From Nemopilema nomurai (Eukaryota > Cnidaria > Scyphozoa > Rhizostomeae > Rhizostomatidae): DNA of 64,000 bases. Shown one piece after another: positions 26,244-39,699 of the stretch. Both the position numbers and the translations under genes were made by a program. The notes below the pieces were generated by a model. That model saw nothing but the letters and a program-made list of their open reading frames with translations, was not told the origin of the DNA and made no database searches. Where the stretch lies: the NCBI GenBank assembly GCA_003864495.1, contig ML133387.1, forward strand, positions 706,809-770,808, in the 5' to 3' direction. Each line of letters begins with the position of its first letter. The stretch's first letter is position 1.

Positions 26244-29200
26244 TGAAAAGAAACAAAAAATGATTAAGGACTGAGAGAAGTTTCTCATTCTGATCAAGAT
26301 GAAAAAAGGTAAAAACATTCATGATTGGATCAACCCTGTTCTGTAGAAGAAGTGAAGGAGTTTAAAGTAGAATAGATCAGACTAACTAGAAAATTAATTA
26401 AACATGCACCAGAACTGGGACGGATAGAGGGCTAGGTTTAAAGGTTACAACCTGAACAAGGACAGATGCGTAAAATAGAAAGAGTGGCTTGAGGGTAAAG
26501 AGGGAATTTCTTCTGGACATGATTAAATTCAGAAAACTGCATCAAAAAGGACAAAAAGAATATAATCTGGAGTAACATGAAGAAGATTACTGATGTGTTA
26601 AGTTATCAAGTCTATGTTCATAATAAAATAATAATTAAAAAAGTAAACAAGATAATGCAGACGAGTTGGTTATGATTATGATTATCATTATTATTATTAT
26701 TATTATTATGACTATGAAATAATAACAAAAAGAAAACAAAGTAAGACAAATAATGGTAAAAATATTTACCTTTTATCAATTAAAAAAAAAAAATGTTGGA
26801 GGGGTAACCTATAGGAGAGGGACAAATAGATGACTATCTTTTCTTGGAACAACTTGACAAAGAAGGATGTGTAAAATAGAGAGAAATAGATCAAGGGCAT
26901 CAAGGTAATTGTTTCTGGACATCACTAAATTTAGCCAGCTGCATCAAATTGGACAAAAAGAATAAAAACCGGAACAGGAAAATTTATAACATAGTAAATA
27001 TTATGAAGTTTATAAGGATGATAATAAAGAGGGTGATGATAATGATGATGAATAATAAAAGGAAAACAAAGTAACATCCACAAAAATAAAGTTCTCTCAA
27101 CATCCAGCAGTTTCAAATTAATCAAGAAAAACAGAAAACTAAAGTCTGCAAATCAAAACTCACCTTAACCTGTAAAGGAGCAATTCAGCACAAGGCTAAC
27201 TGCTCATAAATTTTATTAAACCATCCATGGAAAGTCAGCACTGCAAATGAACAACACTGAAAAGAAACAAAAAATGATTAAGGACTGAGAGAAGTTTCTC
27301 ATTCTGATCAAGATGAAAAAAGGTAAAAACATTCATGATTGGATCAACCCTGTTCTGTAGAAGAAGTGAAGGAGTTTAAAGTAGAATAGATCAGACTAAC
27401 TAGAAAATTAATTAAACATGCACCAGAAGTTTCTCCTTAAACTGGGACGGATAGGGGGCTAGGTTTAAAGGTTACAACCTGAACAAGGACAGATGCGTAA
27501 AATAGAAAGAGTGGCTTGAGGGTAAAGAGGGAATTTCTTCTGGACATGATTAAATTAAAAAAACTGCATCAAAAAGGACAAAAAGAATATAATCTGGAGT
27601 GACATAGAGAAGACTACTGATGGTGTAAAAATGATAAAGTCTATATTCATGATTAAATAATAATTAAAAATATAAACAAGATAATGCAGATGAAGTTGGT
27701 TTTAATTATGATTATTATGATTATTATTATTATTATGACTATGAAATAATAACAAAAAGAAAACAAAGTAAGACAAATAATGGTAAAAATATTTACCTTT
27801 TATCAATTAATAAAAAAAAAATGTTGGAGAGGTAACCTATAGGAGAGGGACAAATAGATGACTATCTTTTCTTGGAACAACTTGACAAAGAAGGATGTGT
27901 AAAATAGAGAGAAATAGATCAAGGGCATCAAGGTAAATTTAGCCAGCTGCATCAAATTGGACAAAAAGAAAAAAAACTGGACCAGGAAAATTTATAACAT
28001 AGTAAATATTATGAAGTTTATAAGGATGACAATAAAGAGGGTGATGATAATGATGATGAATAATAAAAGGAAAACAAAGTAACATCCACAAAAATAAAGT
28101 TCTCTCAACATCCAGCAGTTTCAAATTAATCAAGAAAAACAGAAAACTAAAGTCTGCAAATCAAAACTCACCTTAACCTGTAAAGGAGCAATTCAGCACA
28201 AGGCTAACTGCTCATAAATTTTATTAAACCATCCATGGAAAGTCAGCTCTGCAAATGAACAACACTGAAAAGAAACAAAAAATGATTAAGGACTGAGAGA
28301 AGTTTCTCATTCTGATCAAGATGAAAAAAGGTAAAAACATTCATGATTGGATCAACCCTGTTCTGTAGAAGAAGTGAAGGAGTTTAAAGTAGAATAGATC
28401 AGACTAACTAGAAAATTAATTAAACATGCACCAGAACTGGGACGGATAGAGGGCTAGGTTTAAAGGTTACAACCTGAACAAGGACAGATGCGTAAAATAG
28501 AAAGAGTGGCTTGAGGGTAAAGAGGGAATTTCTTCTGGACATGATTAAATTCAAAAACTGCATCAAAAAGGACAAAAAGAATATAATCTGGAGTGACATA
28601 GAGAAGACTACTGATGGTGTAAAAATGATAAGTCTATATCATGATAAAATAATAATTAAAAATAAACAAGATAATGCAGATGAAGTTGGTTTGAATGATT
28701 ATTATATTATTATGACTATGAAATAATAACAAAAAGAAACAAAGTAAGACAAATAATGGTAAAAAATTTACCTTTTATCAATTAATAAAAAAAAATGTTG
28801 GAGAGGTAACCTATAGGAGAGGGGCAAATAGATGACTATCTTTTCTTGGAACAACTTGACAAAGAAGGATGTGTAAAATAGAGAGAAATAGATCAAGGGC
28901 ATCAAGGTAAATTTAGCCAGCTGCATCAAATTGGACAAAAAGAAAAAAACTGGACAGGAAAATTTATAACATAGTAAATATTATGAAGTTTATAAGGATG
29001 ACAATAAAGAGGGTGATGATAATGATGAATAATAAAAGGAAAACAAAGTAACATCCACAAAAAAAAGTTCTCTCAACATCCAGCAGTTTCAAATTAATCA
29101 AGAAAAACAGAAAACTAAAGTCTGCAAATCAAAACTCACCTTAACCTGTAAAGGAGCAATTCAGCACAAGGCTAACTGCTCATAAATTTTATTAAACCAT

Positions 29201-32200
29201 CCATGGAAAGTCAGCTCTGCAAATGAACAACACTGAAAAGAAACAAAAAAAAGATTAAGGACTGAGAGAAGTTTCTCATTCTGATCAAGATGAAAAAAGG
29301 TAAAAACATTCATGATTGGATCAACCCTGTTCTGTAGAAGAAGTGAAGGAGTTTAAAGTAGAATAGATCAGACTAACTAGAAAATTAATTAAACATGCAC
29401 CAGACGTTTCTCCTTAAACTGGGACAGATAGAGGGCTAGGTTTAAAGGTTACAACCTGAACAAGGACAGATGCGTAAAATAGAAAGAGTGGCTTGAGGGT
29501 AAAGAGGGAATTTCTTCTGGACATGATTAAATTCAAAAAAACTGCATCAAAAAGGACAAAAAGAATATAATCTGGAGTGACATAGAGAAGACTACTGATG
29601 GTGTAAAAATGATAAAGTCTATATTCATGATTAAATAATAATTAAAAATATAAACAAGATAATGCAGATGAAGTTGGTTAATTATGATTATTATATTATT
29701 TTATTATTATGACTATGAAATAATAACAAAAAGAAGCAAAGTAAGACAAATAATGGTAAAAATATTTACCTTTTATCAATTAATAAAAAAAAAATGTTGG
29801 AGGGTAACCTATAGGAGAGGGACAAATAGATGACTATCTTTTCTTGGAACAACTTGACAAAGAAGGATGTGTAAAATAGAGAGAAATAGATCAAGGGCAT
29901 CAAGGTAAATTTAGCCAGCTGCATCAAATTGGACAAAAAGAAAAAAAACTGGACCAGGAAAATTTATAACATAGTAAATATTATGAAGTTTATAAGGATG
30001 ACAATAAGAGGGATGATAATGATGATGAATAATAAAAGGAAAACAAAGTAACCATCCACAAAAATAAAGTTCTCTCAACATCCAGCAGTTTCAAATTAAT
30101 CAAGAAAAACAGAAAACTAAAGTCTGCAAATCAAAACTCACCTTAACCTGTAAAGGAGCAATTCAGCACAAGGCTAACTGCTCATAAATTTTATTAAACC
30201 ATCCATGGAAAGTCAGCTCTGCAAATGAACAACACTGAAAAGAAACAAAAAATGATTAAGGATTAAGGACTGAGAGAAGTTTCTCATTCTGATCAAGATG
30301 AAAAAAGGTAAAAACATTCATGATTGGATCAACCCTGTTCTGTAGAAGAAGTGAAGGAGTTTAAAGTAGAATAGATCAGACTAACTAGAAAATTAATTAA
30401 ACATGCACCAGACGTTTCTCCTTAAACTGGGACAGATAGAGGGCTAGGTTTAAAGGTTACAACCTGAACAAGGACAGATGCGTAAAATAGAAAGAGTGGC
30501 TTGAGGGTAAAGAGGGAATTTCTTCTGGACATGATTAAATTCAAAAAACTGCATCAAAAAGGACAAAAAGAATATAATCTGGAGTGACATAGAGAAGACT
30601 ACTGATGGTGTAAAAATGATAAAGTCTATATTCATGATTAAATAATAATTAAAAATATAAACAAGATAATGCAGATGAAGTTGGTTTTAATTATGATTAT
30701 TATGATTATTATTATTATTATGACTATGAAATAATAACAAAAAGAGCAAAGTAAGACAAATAATGGTAAAAATATTTACCTTTTATCAATTAATAAAAAA
30801 AAAATGTTGGAGGGGTAACCTATAGGAGAGGGACAAATAGATGACTATCTTTTCTTGGAACAACTTGACAAAGAAGGATGTGTAAAATAGAGAGAAATAG
30901 ATCAAGGGCATCAAGGTAAATTTAGCCAGCTGCATCAAATTGGACAAAAAGAAAAAAACTGGACCAGGAAAATTTATAACATAGTAAATATTATGAAGTT
31001 TATAAGGATGACAATAAAGAGGGTGATGATAATGATGATGAATAATAAAAGGAAAACAAAGTAACATCCACAAAAATAAAGTTCTCTCAACATCCAGCAG
31101 TTTCAAATTAATCAAGAAAAACAGAAAACTAAAGTCTGCAAATCAAAACTCACCTTAACCTGTAAAGGAGCAATTCAGCACAAGGCTAACTGCTCATAAA
31201 TTTTATTAAACCATCCATGGAAAGTCAGCTCTGCAAATGAACAACACTGAAAAGAAACAAAAAATGATTAAGGATTAAGGACTGAGAGAAGTTTCTCATT
31301 CTGATCAAGATGAAAAAAGGTAAAAACATTCATGATTGGATCAACCCTGTTCTGTAGAAGAAGTGAAGGAGTTTAAAGTAGAATAGATCAGACTAACTAG
31401 AAAATTAATTAAACATGCACCAGACGTTTCTCCTTAAACTGGGACAGATAGAGGGCTAGGTTTAAAGGTTACAACCTGAACAAGGACAGATGCGTAAAAT
31501 AGAAAGAGTGGCTTGAGGGTAAAGAGGGAATTTCTTCTGGACATGATTAAATTCAAAAAACTGCATCAAAAAGGACAAAAAGAATATAATCTGGAGTGAC
31601 ATAGAGAAGACTACTGATGGTGTAAAAATGATAAAGTCTATATTCATGATTAAATAATAATTAAAAATATAAACAAGATAATGCAGATGAAGTTGGTTTT
31701 AATTATGATTATTATGATTATTATTATTATTATGACTATGAAATAATAACAAAAAGAGAGCAAAGTAAGACAAATAATGGTAAAAATATTTACCTTTTAT
31801 CAATTAATAATAAAAAATGTTGGGGGTAACCTATAGGAGAGGGACAAATAGATGACTATCTTTTCTTGGAACAACTTGACAAAGAAGGATGTGTAAAATA
31901 GAGAGAAATAGATCAAGGGCATCAAGGTAAATTTAGCCAGCTGCATCAAATTGGACAAAAAGAAAAAAAACTGGACCAGGAAAATTTATAACATAGTAAA
32001 TATTATGAAGTTTATAAGGATGACAATAAAGAGGGTGATGATAATGATGATGAATAATAAAAGGAAAACAAAGTAACATCCACAAAAATAAAGTTCTCTC
32101 AACATCCAGCAGTTTCAAATTAATCAAGAAAAACAGAAAACTAAAGTCTGCAAATCAAAACTCACCTTAACCTGTAAAGGAGCAATTCAGCACAAGGCTA

Positions 32201-35200
32201 ACTGCTCATAAATTTTATTAAACCATCCATGGAAAGTCAGCTCTGCAAATGAACAACACTGAAAAGAAACAAAAAATGATTAAGGATTAAGGACTGAGAG
32301 AAGTTTCTCATTCTGATCAAGATGAAAAAAGGTAAAAACATTCATGATTGGATCAACCCTGTTCTGTAGAAGAAGTGAAGGAGTTTAAAGTAGAATAGAT
32401 CAGACTAACTAGAAAATTAATTAAACATGCACCAGACGTTTCTCCTTAAACTGGGACAGATAGAGGGCTAGGTTTAAAGGTTACAACCTGAACAAGGACA
32501 GATGCGTAAAATAGAAAGAGTGGCTTGAGGGTAAAGAGGGAATTTCTTCTGGACATGATTAAATTCAAAAAACTGCATCAAAAAGGACAAAAAGAATATA
32601 ATCTGGAGTGACATAGAGAAGACTACTGATGGTGTAAAAATGATAAAGTCTATATTCATGATTAAATAATAATTAAAAATATAAACAAGATAATGCAGAT
32701 GAAGTTGGTTTTAATTATGATTATTATGATTATTATTATTATTATGACTATGAAATAATAACAAAAAGAGAGCAAAGTAAGACAAATAATGGTAAAAATA
32801 TTTACCTTTTATCAATTAATAAAAAAAAAATGTTGGAGGGGTAACCTATAGGAGAGGGACAAATAGATGACTATCTTTTCTTGGAACAACTTGACAAAGA
32901 AGGATGTGTAAAATAGAGAGAAATAGATCAAGGGCATCAAGGTAATGGACATCACTAAATTTAGCCAGCTGCATCAAATTGGACAAAAAGAAAAAAACGG
33001 ACAGGAAAATTTATAACATAGTAAATATTATGAAGTTTATAAGGATGATAATAAAGAGGGTGATGATAATGATGATGAATAATAAAAGGAAAACAAAGTA
33101 ACATCCACAAAAATAAAGTTCTCTCAACATCCAGCAGTTTCAAATTAATCAAGAAAAACAGAAAACTAAAGTCTGCAAATCAAAACTCACCTTAACCTGT
33201 AAAGGAGCAATTCAGCACAAGGCTAACTGCTCATAAATTTTATTAAACCATCCATGGAAAGTCAGCTCTGCAAATGAACAACACTGAAAAGAAACAAAAA
33301 ATGATTAAGGATTAAGGACTGAGAGAAGTTTCTCATTCTGATCAAGATGAAAAAAGGTAAAAACATTCATGATTGGATCAACCCTGTTCTGTAGAAGAAG
33401 TGAAGGAGTTTAAAGTAGAATAGATCAGACTAACTAGAAAATTAATTAAACATGCACCAGACGTTTCTCCTTAAACTGGGACAGATAGAGGGCTAGGTTT
33501 AAAGGTTACAACCTGAACAAGGACAGATGCGTAAAATAGAAAGAGTGGCTTGAGGGTAAAGAGGGAATTTCTTCTGGACATGATTAAATTCAAAAAACTG
33601 CATCAAAAAGGACAAAAAGAATATAATCTGGAGTGACATAGAGAAGACTACTGATGGTGTAAAAATGATAAAGTCTATATTCATGATTAAATAATAATTA
33701 AAAATATAAACAAGATAATGCAGATGAAGTTGGTTTTAATTATGATTATTATGATTATTATTATTATTATTATTATGACTATGAAATAATAACAAAAAGA
33801 AAACAAAGTAAGACAAATAATGGTAAAAATATTTACCTTTTATCAATTAATAAAAAAAAAATGTTGGAGAGGTAACCTATAGGAGAGGGACAAATAGATG
33901 ACTATCTTTTCTTGGAACAACTTGACAAAGAAGGATGTGTAAAATAGAGAGAAATAGATCAAGGGCATCAAGGTAAATTTAGCCAGCTGCATCAAATTGG
34001 ACAAAAAGAAAAAAAACTGGACCAGGAAAATTTATAACATAGTAAATATTATGAAGTTTATAAGGATGACAATAAAGAGGGTGATGATAATGATGATGAA
34101 TAATAAAAGGAAAACAAAGTAACATCCACAAAAATAAAGTTCTCTCAACATCCAGCAGTTTCAAATTAATCAAGAAAAACAGAAAACTAAAGTCTGCAAA
34201 TCAAAACTCACCTTAACCTGTAAAGGAGCAATTCAGCACAAGGCTAACTGCTCATAAATTTTATTAAACCATCCATGGAAAGTCAGCTCTGCAAATGAAC
34301 AACACTGAAAAGAAACAAAAAATGATTAAGGATTAAGGACTGAGAGAAGTTTCTCATTCTGATCAAGATGAAAAAAGGTAAAAACATTCATGATTGGATC
34401 AACCCTGTTCTGTAGAAGAAGTGAAGGAGTTTAAAGTAGAATAGATCAGACTAACTAGAAAATTAATTAAACATGCACCAGACGTTTCTCCTTAAACTGG
34501 GACAGATAGAGGGCTAGGTTTAAAGGTTACAACCTGAACAAGGACAGATGCGTAAAATAGAAAGAGTGGCTTGAGGGTAAAGAGGGAATTTCTTCTGGAC
34601 ATGATTAAATTCAAAAAACTGCATCAAAAAGGACAAAAAGAATATAATCTGGAGTGACATAGAGAAGACTACTGATGGTGTAAAAATGATAAAGTCTATA
34701 TTCATGATTAAATAATAATTAAAAATATAAACAAGATAATGCAGATGAAGTTGGTTTTAATTATGATTATTATGATTATTATTATTATTATGACTATGAA
34801 ATAATAACAAAAAGAGAGCAAAGTAAGACAAATAATGGTAAAAATATTTACCTTTTATCAATTAATAAAAAAAAAATGTTGGAGGGGTAACCTATAGGAG
34901 AGGGACAAATAGATGACTATCTTTTCTTGGAATAACTTGACAAAGAAGGATGTGTAAAATAGAGAGAAATAGATCAAGGGCATCAAGGTAATTGTTTCTG
35001 GACATCACTAAATATAGCTAGCTGCATCAAATTGGACAAAAAGAATAAAAACCGGAACAGGAAAATTTATAACATAGTAAATATTATGAAGTTTATAAGG
35101 ATGATAATAAAGAGGGTGATGATAATGATGATGAATAATAAAAGGAAAACAAAGTAACATCCACAAATATAAAGTTCTCTCAACATCCAGCAGTTTCAAA

Positions 35201-37702
35201 TTAATCAAGAAAAACAGAAAACTAAAGTCTGCAAATCAAAACTCACCTTAACCTGTAAAGGAGCAATTCAGCACAAGGCTAACTGCTCATAAATTTTATT
35301 AAACCATCCATGGGAAGTCAGCTCTGCAAATGAACAACACTGAAAAGAAACAAAAAATGATTAAGATTAAGGACTGAGAGAAGTTTCTCATTCTGATCAA
35401 GATGAAAAAAGGTAAAAACATTCATGATTGGATCAACCCTGTTCTGTAGAAGAAGTGAAGGAGTTTAAAGTAGAATAGATCAGACTAACTAGAAAATTAA
35501 TTAAACATGCACCAGACGTTTCTCCTTAAACTGGGACAGATAGAGGGCTAGGTTTAAAGGTTACAACCTGAACAAGGACAGATGCGTAAAATAGAAAGAG
35601 TGGCTTGAGGGTAAAGAGGGAATTTCTTCTGGACATGATTAAATTCAAAAAACTGCATCAAAAAGGACAAAAAGAATATAATCTGGAGTGACATAGAGAA
35701 GACTACTGATGGTGTAAAAATGATAAAGTCTATATTCATGATTAAATAATAATTAAAAATATAAACAAGATAATGCAGATGAAGTTGGTTTTAATTATGA
35801 TTATTATTATTATTATTTTTATTATTATTATGACTATGAAATAATAACAAAAAGAAAACAAAGTAAGACAAATAATGGTAAAAATATTTACCTTTTATCA
35901 ATTAATAATAAAAAATGTTGGAGAGGTAACCTATAGGAGAGGGACAAATAGATGACTATCTTTTCTTGGAACAACTTGACAAAGAAGGATGTGTAAAATA
36001 GAGAGAAATAGATCAAGGGCATCAAGGTAATTGTTTCTGGACATCACTAAATTTAGCCAGCTGCATCAAATTGGACAAAAAGAATAAAAACCGGAACAGG
36101 AAAATTTATAACATAGTAAATATTATGAAGTTTATAAGGATGATAATAAAGAGGGTGATGATAATGATGATGAATAATAAAAGGAAAACAAAGTAACATC
36201 CACAAGAACAAAGTTCTCTCAACATTCAGCAGTTTCAAATTAATCAAGAAAAACAGAAAACTAAAGTCTGCAAATCAAAACTCACCTTAACCTGTAAAGG
36301 AGCAATTCAGCACAAGGCTAACTGCTCATAAATTTTATTAAACCATCCATGGGAAGTCAGCTCTGCAAATGAACAACACTGAAAAGAAACAAAAAATGAT
36401 TAAGGATTAAGGACTGAGAGAAGTTTCTCATTCTGATCAAGATGAAAAAAGGTAAAAACATTCATGATTGGATCAACCCTGTTCTGTAGAAGAAGTGAAG
36501 GAGTTTAAAGTAGAATAGATCAGACTAACTAGAAAATTAATTAAACATGCACCAGACGTTTCTCCTTAAACTGGGACAGATAGAGGGCTAGGTTTAAAGG
36601 TTACAACCTGAACAAGGATAGATGCCTAAAATAGAAAGAGTGGCTTGAGGGTAAAGAGGGAATTTCTTCTGGACATGATTAAATTCAAAAAACTGCATCA
36701 AAAAGGACAAAAAGAATATAATCTGGAGTGACATAGAGAAGACTACTGATGGTGTAAAAATGATAAAGTCTATATTCATGATTAAATAATAATTAAAAAT
36801 ATAAACAAGATAATGCAGATGAAGTTAGTAATGATCATGATGATTATTATTATTACTTTGAAAAACTAATTACTATCAAAAAGAAAACAAAGTGAGCGAA
36901 ATAAGGGTAGAAATTTTACCTTAAATTTAATTATCTAAAAAAAGATAAATGTTGGAGGGGTAACCAATAGGAGAGTGACAAACAGATGGCCAGCTTTTTG
37001 TGGTGCAATCTAGGAAAGGGAGAACATAAAATAGAGAGAACTGGCTCAAGGGCATGAAGGTAAGTGCTTCCGGACATGACTTAATTCAGCAAGCTACATC
37101 AAATTGGAAGGAAATAATAAAAATTGGAAAGGCATTATGAAATTATTGACACATTAAACATAGTAAAGTTAATAGTGATAAGAGTAATAATAATATTAAC
37201 AATAATAACAACAACTATAATAATAATGCTGATGATATGGAGTATTGTTTTTACTATGAAATATTAAAAAAAGAAAACAAATTGAGAGGAATAAGACTAA
37301 AAATGTTACCTTAACATAATTATCTTAAAAAGGATGAGTGTTGATGGGGTAACCTCCGGTTACCTATAAGAGAGGGACAAATAGATGACTAGGTTTTATT
37401 TGTGCTACCTGAAGGAGGAAAGATGCGAAAAATAGAGAGAAATTGGGCTTTGGCATAAAGGCAATTGTTGTTCAGCCAGCTGCATCGAAGTGGAAACAAA
37501 AGAGGAAAAACTGGAGTGGGACAGTAAAGATTATTAATATAATAAAAATGATGCAGTTTATGAGGATTGTAATGATTATAATGAAGGTGAATATGATTCT
37601 GATAAGGAATAAAAAAGCGAAAACAAAGAATAATGAACAAAAATTAGGTTCTCTCGACATCAAAAAGAAACAGAAAAATAAATTCTGCACTTCAAAACTC
37701 AC

Positions 37703-37796
37703 CTGAACCCGTCAAGGACCAATCCTGTTCATGACTAACTGCTTCATAGATTTTACTGGATCGTCGTTGGGAGGTCAGGTCTCCAAATGAACAATG
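37703..37796 (-). CDS. Open minus-strand cassette at the array edge
   Basis: Acceptor TTTTATTGCAG, donor GTGAGT. Unlike the other minus copies, this one is open for 31 codons and keeps the KIYEAV segment in the same frame as the MYEAV of the plus cassettes. It is 94 bp and starts on a codon boundary, so its phase differs from the plus copies. It may be the least decayed ancestor-like copy, or open by chance. Confidence 0.25.
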
Positions 37797-38124
37797 CTGC
37801 AATAAAACCAAAACGTGATTCAGAAGTATGGAGTGAGAGAGGTTTGGCGAATCTGAAGAAAACATTCATGATCGGATTAATCCTATGCTGTAGGAGAAGA
37901 GAAAGAATTGAAAATGGAATAACTTAGACAGTTTCCTAACGCTTCTTCTGAAACATAACCTATACATAACAGAACATAACAAACAAACATAACATGACCC
38001 AAAACCTACTAAATTAACTTATATGTCTGCGGGGTGGGTAGGATAAGCGATTTCGCGTAAGCTGGTCCCTACTCACCTTTACTATTGACTTCCAAATGTT
38101 GATTTGGTCTCAATTCCTACTTAA

Positions 38125-38829
38125 GGTTACGGTAAACGTTTTCAACACGAAAATTGGTTTTTCCTTCCTAAAGGCCAAACTGTTCAAAGAATCTGGGGTA
38201 AACCATATCATTCGATGCACAAGATTATACCAGCAGGAAGTGCAGATCCTAAGCTACCAAAGAGTGTCTAAGATTTTTTAAACCCTGTTAAAAATTGGCA
38301 AACAATTTTTCCATCCTCCCGAGCTGTATTTGGGTATAAAAGACGGACCAGAGCATGCCTTGCCCAACATCTGCCCTGGCAAATTTTCGAGCCATTTGAT
38401 TGTTTCCTTGGGTACAAAATAGCTTTTTCGTACCTGTAGAGGAATTTCGAATCCGGAGAAAACGGGATTTTACTGATCGCACTTGCGATGATACACATCG
38501 GGATCATATTACCAACAATGTAATCTGGGCAAGTAGTTTAGGCTTTAAGATCAATTAGCGTCTTTAAATAAGCACAACAACCCAGGGAACACAAACCACA
38601 GGAAGCAGAACAAGGATAATCGGCTTAACAGGTCGAGGGATTTGAAAACCGCTACTAGAAACTTTGATTAGGAAATTATGGAAACCTTCGTTTATACGGG
38701 ATTTTCTCCATTTTCAAAACTTCTTCTAGCTTCAAACATGGTATCATTATGTAGCTTATTAATTCGGCTATCAGAATGTGAAGTAATCGAAAAATGGATG
38801 TTTTTGTCCAGAAAACGTTTACCGTAACC
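38125..38829. mobile_element. 705-bp MITE with 19-bp perfect inverted ends and TTAA target site
   Basis: The left end GGTTACGGTAAACGTTTTC (38125-38143) is matched exactly by its reverse complement at 38811-38829. TTAA flanks both ends (38121-38124 and 38830-38833). A TTAA duplication is the hallmark of piggyBac and Kolobok superfamilies. The GG start fits neither firmly, though Kolobok seems more likely than the CC-starting piggyBac ends. No transposase is encoded; open stretches inside are short and unrelated to any family I know. Confidence 0.85.
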
Positions 38830-38833
38830 TTAA

Positions 38834-39077
38834 CAAGCAGAGAACTCCGAGTCGGAGGATTGTCAGGGACGACGAGTGTTGACTTTTTCAGCGCTCACCA
38901 AAACTGAACTGGTTGAACAGAAATGAATGCTTAAAGTCATGACAGACAATTAATAAGGGAAAAAAGGACAAAAGAAAGGGAAGGTGAACGCGTTGCGTTT
39001 AAGGTTGAATAGCGTCGATGTGATGAAATAAACAAAGGATAGAAATGTCGCTAAGAAATTGAGGTGTGAGTGCCTAA
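38834..39077. repeat. Direct repeat copy 1 (right part)
   Basis: It runs from AGCAGAGAACTCCGAGTCGG to CTAAAATTAGCAC. It pairs with 39758-40032. Its left part lies on the other side of the MITE. Confidence 0.75.
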
Positions 39078-39699
39078 AATTAGCACGAATGAAGTAAGCC
39101 TAAAATTCAATGAAACAGGTCACCAAAGAAGCTCCCTTCGTTCCGCAACCCCACCCATGAATGTGAGCGGAGCGAAAGGTTTGATAAAAAAATGAAAGTA
39201 ACGGATAAACGGTTAACATTTTCAAACGTGCAAAAGCTACCAATCATTCGTTTTTTTGACTCGTGTTGGTCATATCCGGCTTTATCGGAGGCAACGAGCA
39301 AGGCTTTGTGAGTAGGATGAAATTACCTTCGTTTAGCGGTGCCGTGGTTTTGTGAGTCGGGTGACCAAGGGCCGTGCGAGGCGAGGTTTTGTGAGTAGCG
39401 TTTCCAGGATCCTGCGATAGGCGATGCCGTGGATTTTGAGTTTGGTAACCAGGAATCTTAAGTTGCGTCCGTGGTTTTGGGCAGCGGGTGCTCAGGAGCT
39501 CGAGTGCGTTGTGTTTGCCAAGGTTTTGTGTTGGGCGCTGTAGTTGTGCCGAGTGTGTAGTGGATGCCAACATTTTCTGGATGCGAAATGCTGTCGAGCT
39601 AGCGTGTTGAAGATTGAAACACCAGCACAATTTGGATCAACGAACGGGTTGTTGTCCTGTCGCGGCACCAATGGATGAACAATGATTTTGGGTGTGTTG

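Larger units (their letters stand above)
24210..37930 (-). repeat. ~1.0-kb tandem array, inverted relative to 8371-14285
   Basis: Eleven well-preserved units are anchored at CAGCAGTTTCAAATTAATCA near 26092, 27103, 28112, 29081, 30082, 31093, 32105, 33132, 34152, 35185 and 36225 (period 969-1040 bp). Diverged units stand at both ends (near 24245, 25065 and 37650). Each unit is a dimer of two ~500-bp halves that both contain a GGACAAAAAGAATA segment. On the minus strand each unit has a pyrimidine tract with CAG, a ~93-bp cassette and GTGAGTTTTGA, homologous to the plus-strand array in cassette, donor and spacer. Variable ATT/ATA microsatellites sit inside. The repeated 61-66-codon open frames here are spacer sequence. 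Confidence 0.9.

Noticed and set aside
30450..36779. Identical 61-codon minus-strand frames, one per 1.0-kb unit
   Set aside because: They are copied with the array unit and fall in its spacer half. No splice or start evidence separates them from repeat sequence.
38096..38507. Open frames inside the 705-bp element
   Set aside because: They lie within a MITE, overlap each other on both strands and match no transposase.
39244..39630. 128-codon minus-strand frame in the direct-repeat element
   Set aside because: Much of it is the translation of the internal GTGGTTTTGTGAGT minisatellite; no family was recognised.
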